NCBI GenBank assembly: GCA_031362405.1
Contig: JANLSO010000045.1
Location: 1-7,163 of the forward strand
Source of the DNA: JANLSO01 sp031362405
Lineage (GTDB): Bacteria; Actinomycetota; Thermoleophilia; Miltoncostaeales; Miltoncostaeaceae
Reading direction: 5' to 3'
DNA length: 7,163 nt
The position numbers were made by a program, and so were the translations under genes. Positions 4,594 to 7,163 of the stretch are shown here, piece by piece. Under the pieces are notes generated by a model, which did no database searches, was not told where the DNA came from, and worked only from the letters and a program-made list of their open reading frames with translations. The stretch's first letter is position 1. Each line of letters begins with the position of its first letter.

Positions 4594-5451
4594 TCAGCCG
4601 AAGCGGCCGGAGACGTAGGCCTCTGTTTGGGGGTTCTTGGGGGAGCCGAAGATCTCGGCAGTCGGGCCGGTTTCGATCAGCCGGCCGGGCTCGCCCTCGT
4701 TGGTGATCGTGAAGAACGCGGTGGCGTCGGAGACGCGTGCGGCCTGCTGCATGTTGTGGGTAACGATCACGATGGCCAGGCGTTGCTTGAGTTCGGTGAT
4801 CAGCTCTTCGATCCGCAGGGTCGACTGGGGATCGAGCGCCGAGCAGGGCTCATCCATGAGCAGGACCTGCGGCTCGATGGCCAGAGCCCGGGCGATGCAC
4901 AGCCGTTGCTGCTGGCCGCCCGACAAGCCACCGGCCGGTGATGAAAGGCGGTTTCGGACCTCGCCCCACAGGCCGGCTCCCTTCAGGGTGTGCTCGACCA
5001 GCCCGTCGCGCTCGCCTTTTGAGAGCTTCATCCGATTGAACGACGGGCCGGACAGGACGTTGTCGGCGATCGACTTGGTCGGGAATGGGTTCGGGCGCTG
5101 GAACACCATGCCGATGGCGCGACGGATGGCGACGGCATCGGCGCTGCGGTCGTAAATATCCCGGCCGCCGAGCAGAACCTCGCCCTGCGTGTAGGCGTTC
5201 GGCACCAGCTCGTGCATACGGTTGAGCGAGCGGATGTAGGTCGACTTTCCGCACCCGGAGGGGCCGATGATCGCCGTCACCGAGTTGGCCGGAAACTCCA
5301 GCGTCACGCCATCGACGGCGTTGTGTGACCCAAAAAAGCACGACAACTTTTCGGTCCTCATGGGCGGCTCGACCGTCCGGGGTGGGGCCGCTGTGGCCCG
5401 CTTCAGCTCGGAGTCGGAGGTCGGTGACGTCGGTTCGACGGGGGTGTTCAT
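4594..5451 (-). CDS. pstB: Phosphate ABC transporter ATP-binding protein PstB
   Basis: PstB hydrolyses ATP on the cytoplasmic side to drive phosphate import by the PstSCAB system. All ABC motifs are present in its 285 residues: Walker A GPSGCGKST (63-71), Q-loop VFQRPNPFP (116-124) with the PstB-type PNPFP, signature LSGGQQQR (176-183), Walker B VLLMDE (196-201) and switch H232 (VTHN). The C-terminus TGPTAEIFGSPKNPQTEAYVSGRFG is a normal PstB ending. The N-terminus has about 30 extra Pro/Ser/Thr-rich residues before the core. ATG 5451 is chosen because it overlaps the permease stop (ATGA) and GGAG stands five bases upstream; ATG 5361 would remove the extension but has a weak RBS. It is the last gene of the pst operon here; phoU, often next, is not found within the 555 bp that follow. 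Expression under phosphate limitation is expected for the family, but the operon promoter is outside the window. Confidence 0.97.
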   Translation of the reverse strand: MNTPVEPTSPTSDSELKRATAAPPRTVEPPMRTEKLSCFFGSHNAVDGVTLEFPANSVTAIIGPSGCGKSTYIRSLNRMHELVPNAYTQGEVLLGGRDIYDRSADAVAIRRAIGMVFQRPNPFPTKSIADNVLSGPSFNRMKLSKGERDGLVEHTLKGAGLWGEVRNRLSSPAGGLSGGQQQRLCIARALAIEPQVLLMDEPCSALDPQSTLRIEELITELKQRLAIVIVTHNMQQAARVSDATAFFTITNEGEPGRLIETGPTAEIFGSPKNPQTEAYVSGRFG

Positions 5452-7163
5452 CGGCGCTCCGTTGCCGTCGCAAGACGTCCGATCAGACGCGCGACGAGGT
5501 TGAGGATGAGGATGATCGAGACAAGGACAAGGGCCACTCCCCACGCGAACTGGACGGTCTGATCGGTTCGCGTACCGATGACCAAGTCGAAGATCAGCTG
5601 GGGTAGGGCAGCGATCGGCTCGGTGACGTCGGTGGAGTTGAATTGGTTGCCAAGGGACGTCACCAGCAGTGGCGCAGTTTCCCCCGACGCTCGCGCGAGC
5701 GCGAGCATGATGCCCGTGAGGATTCCCGGGGCGGCCGCCGGCAGGACAACGCTCCAGGCGGTGCGCCAGCGCGGAGCGCCCAGGGCCAGCGCGGCTTCTC
5801 GTTGGGCGGCGGGAACCAGGCGCAGAATCTCATCGGCTGACCTCACCACGATTGGGAACATGATGATCGACAGCGCCGCCCCCCCCGCCAGGGCCGAGAA
5901 GTGTCCGGGATTCGTGAACAGGACGACGCCCAGATAGATCGTGAGCCCGGCGACGATCGACGGCACGCCCAGAAGGACATCGACGAAGAAGCCGATGGCA
6001 TTCGCGATACGTCGTGGAAGCCGGCCGAGGAGCCACATCTCGTTCATGAAAAGCGCCGTGAGGACTCCGAGCGGCGCCGCGATCAGGGTGGCGATTCCCA
6101 TCAGGATGAGCGTGCCGACCAGCGCATTCGAGATCCCAGCGCCCTCGACATTGTTGGGATCGGTCGGCGGCAGTTCGGTGAAGAAGCTCCACGAGAGCAT
6201 CGGTACTCCCTGGATGAGCATTTCTCCGAGGATCGCCCCGAGCGGAATCAACGCGATGACGACCGAGGCGTAGATCAGCCCGGCGGCGGCCTGCGAACGG
6301 ACGCGTCGTCGGCGCGGGAGGCGTGGCTCGGTCAGCGCAATCGGCGCGGGCCGCTCGATGAGGCCCACGTTGGCGCCGGTGTCGTCGTCCGGCTGGGCTG
6401 CCCGGGCGGCCCCGTCCGCGCGACGCGAAAGGCGGCGTCTCAGCCGACCCGGTTCCGCCGCCCCGCGGGACACCAGCGCCCGCGCACCGACGTTGATCAG
6501 GAAGGCGATGACGAACAGCACGACGGCCAGCGTGGTCAGCGCAGACAGCTGCAGCTCTGTCGCCTCGCCGAGCTCGAGTGCGATCACGCCGGCGAGTGAC
6601 GAGCCCGGACCGAGCAGCGAGCCGAGGATGTTGTAGGTGTTGCTCAGCAGCAGGATCACGGCGATCGTCTCGCCGACGGCACGGCCGAGGCCAAGGGCCG
6701 CTGCGCCGACGATGCCCGACCGCGACCACGGGAGCATGGCGCCACGCACCATCTCCCATTGTGTCGCCCCGAGCGCGTACGCGGCTTCCCGCTGATCGAC
6801 GGGCACGGTCGCGAGCACCTCGCGGGTGATCGCGGTGGTAATCGGCACCACCATCACCGCGAGCACGAGGCCGGCCATGATGTACGAACCGGCGGTGACG
6901 GGCCCTTCGAGCAGGCTGAACTCCCCGTCGCTTACGCCGGTGATCGCCAGCAGCCACACCAGGCCGAGGGCTCCCGCGACGAGACCGACGACGATCCTGA
7001 GGATCAGCGAGGGCACGACGGCCGTCAGCAACGCGGCCACGAGGGCCGCTACACCCGCCGTCGCGACGTTATGGGTCGAGATCCATTCGAGCAGCGGGCG
7101 CGCCGCGGGCACGAGGATCGCCACGCCCCAGAATCCGTAGACGACCGACGGCACGGCGGCCAG
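5448..7163 (-). CDS. Fused phosphate ABC transporter permease PstC-PstA (N-terminus beyond window edge)
   Basis: One uninterrupted frame carries both permeases of the Pst importer, which normally are two genes. 571 residues are visible, counted from the edge. The PstC half (about 1-232) enters at LAAVPSVVYGFWG, a motif well inside PstC, so the true start lies past 7163. It has the ATPase-coupling loop EVLATVPVDQREAAYALGAT and GRAVGET (about 160-166), whose Arg and Glu are conserved. A linker of about 60 Arg/Ala/Pro-rich residues follows (about 233-290; DNA near 6284-6470). The PstA half (about 290-571) contains GVPMLSWSFFTELPP, LLGVPSIVAGL, the second coupling loop EILRLVPAAQREAALALGAP and ARASGETAPLL. 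Compared with E. coli PstC as I remember it, the PstC half has about 40 extra residues between FWG and the coupling loop, forming likely additional membrane helices. The stop overlaps pstB (ATGA). An eight-G run on the coding strand (5879-5886) lies in the PstA half with the frame intact. Confidence 0.93.
   Translation of the reverse strand: MAAVPSVVYGFWGVAILVPAARPLLEWISTHNVATAGVAALVAALLTAVVPSLILRIVVGLVAGALGLVWLLAITGVSDGEFSLLEGPVTAGSYIMAGLVLAVMVVPITTAITREVLATVPVDQREAAYALGATQWEMVRGAMLPWSRSGIVGAAALGLGRAVGETIAVILLLSNTYNILGSLLGPGSSLAGVIALELGEATELQLSALTTLAVVLFVIAFLINVGARALVSRGAAEPGRLRRRLSRRADGAARAAQPDDDTGANVGLIERPAPIALTEPRLPRRRRVRSQAAAGLIYASVVIALIPLGAILGEMLIQGVPMLSWSFFTELPPTDPNNVEGAGISNALVGTLILMGIATLIAAPLGVLTALFMNEMWLLGRLPRRIANAIGFFVDVLLGVPSIVAGLTIYLGVVLFTNPGHFSALAGGAALSIIMFPIVVRSADEILRLVPAAQREAALALGAPRWRTAWSVVLPAAAPGILTGIMLALARASGETAPLLVTSLGNQFNSTDVTEPIAALPQLIFDLVIGTRTDQTVQFAWGVALVLVSIILILNLVARLIGRLATATERR

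Noticed and set aside
5830..6957. Minus-strand frame (375 codons) within pstCA
   Set aside because: Out-of-frame shadow of the permease fusion, full of Arg and Ala, without motifs.

Overview
The window is about 7.2 kb of very GC-rich, densely packed chromosomal DNA. GTG starts, GTGA/ATGA gene overlaps, an FmdB/Ruc-type zinc-ribbon protein with a disordered tail, a CIRCE-type operator and an LCP-family cell-wall enzyme all fit an actinobacterium (Actinomycetota). Palindromes built on GGTGCCnGGCACC make me lean toward Acidimicrobiia, but that is an impression from memory and not proof. All genes look like core or housekeeping functions. I see no phage, plasmid, CRISPR, toxin-antitoxin or defence genes.

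Layout. (1) 1-470, minus strand: the N-terminal half of rsmI, a 16S rRNA 2'-O-ribose methyltransferase, running off the left edge. (2) 506-1654, plus: a membrane-anchored LytR-CpsA-Psr (LCP) phosphotransferase, divergent from rsmI. (3) 1668-2036, minus: a small FmdB-type zinc ribbon with a Ser/Gly/Asp-rich tail, the architecture of the mycobacterial redox chaperone Ruc (Rv0991c). Its upstream region carries a good SD, a TATACT -10 box and a 9-N9-9 inverted repeat matching the HrcA operator CIRCE. (4) 2180-2977 and 2974-4038, plus: a polysaccharide deacetylase with an intact catalytic set, translationally coupled to a flippase-like (YbhN/LPG_synthase_TM) membrane protein. (5) 4039-4593: an intergenic region between convergent genes, holding a terminator-like hairpin, two further hairpins, three long REP-like palindromes, a half copy, a small hairpin just after pstB, and a second copy of the pstB 3' end. 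(6) 4594-5451 and 5448-7163, minus: pstB and, upstream, a single reading frame that fuses PstC to PstA. These are parts of a high-affinity phosphate importer whose beginning lies past the right edge.

How the genes relate. The LCP protein and the deacetylase/flippase pair all point to envelope glycan work: attaching polymers to peptidoglycan, de-N-acetylating a glycan, and possibly moving a lipid-linked intermediate. The pst genes form one operon in which fused permease and ATPase are coupled by an ATGA overlap. No phoU follows pstB.

The points most worth a second look are the CIRCE-controlled Ruc-type chaperone, the PstC-PstA fusion with extra hydrophobic sequence in its PstC half, and the palindromic repeat family, one copy of which lies across the start of rsmI and may supply its first codons. 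I did not find a clearly new multi-gene system.
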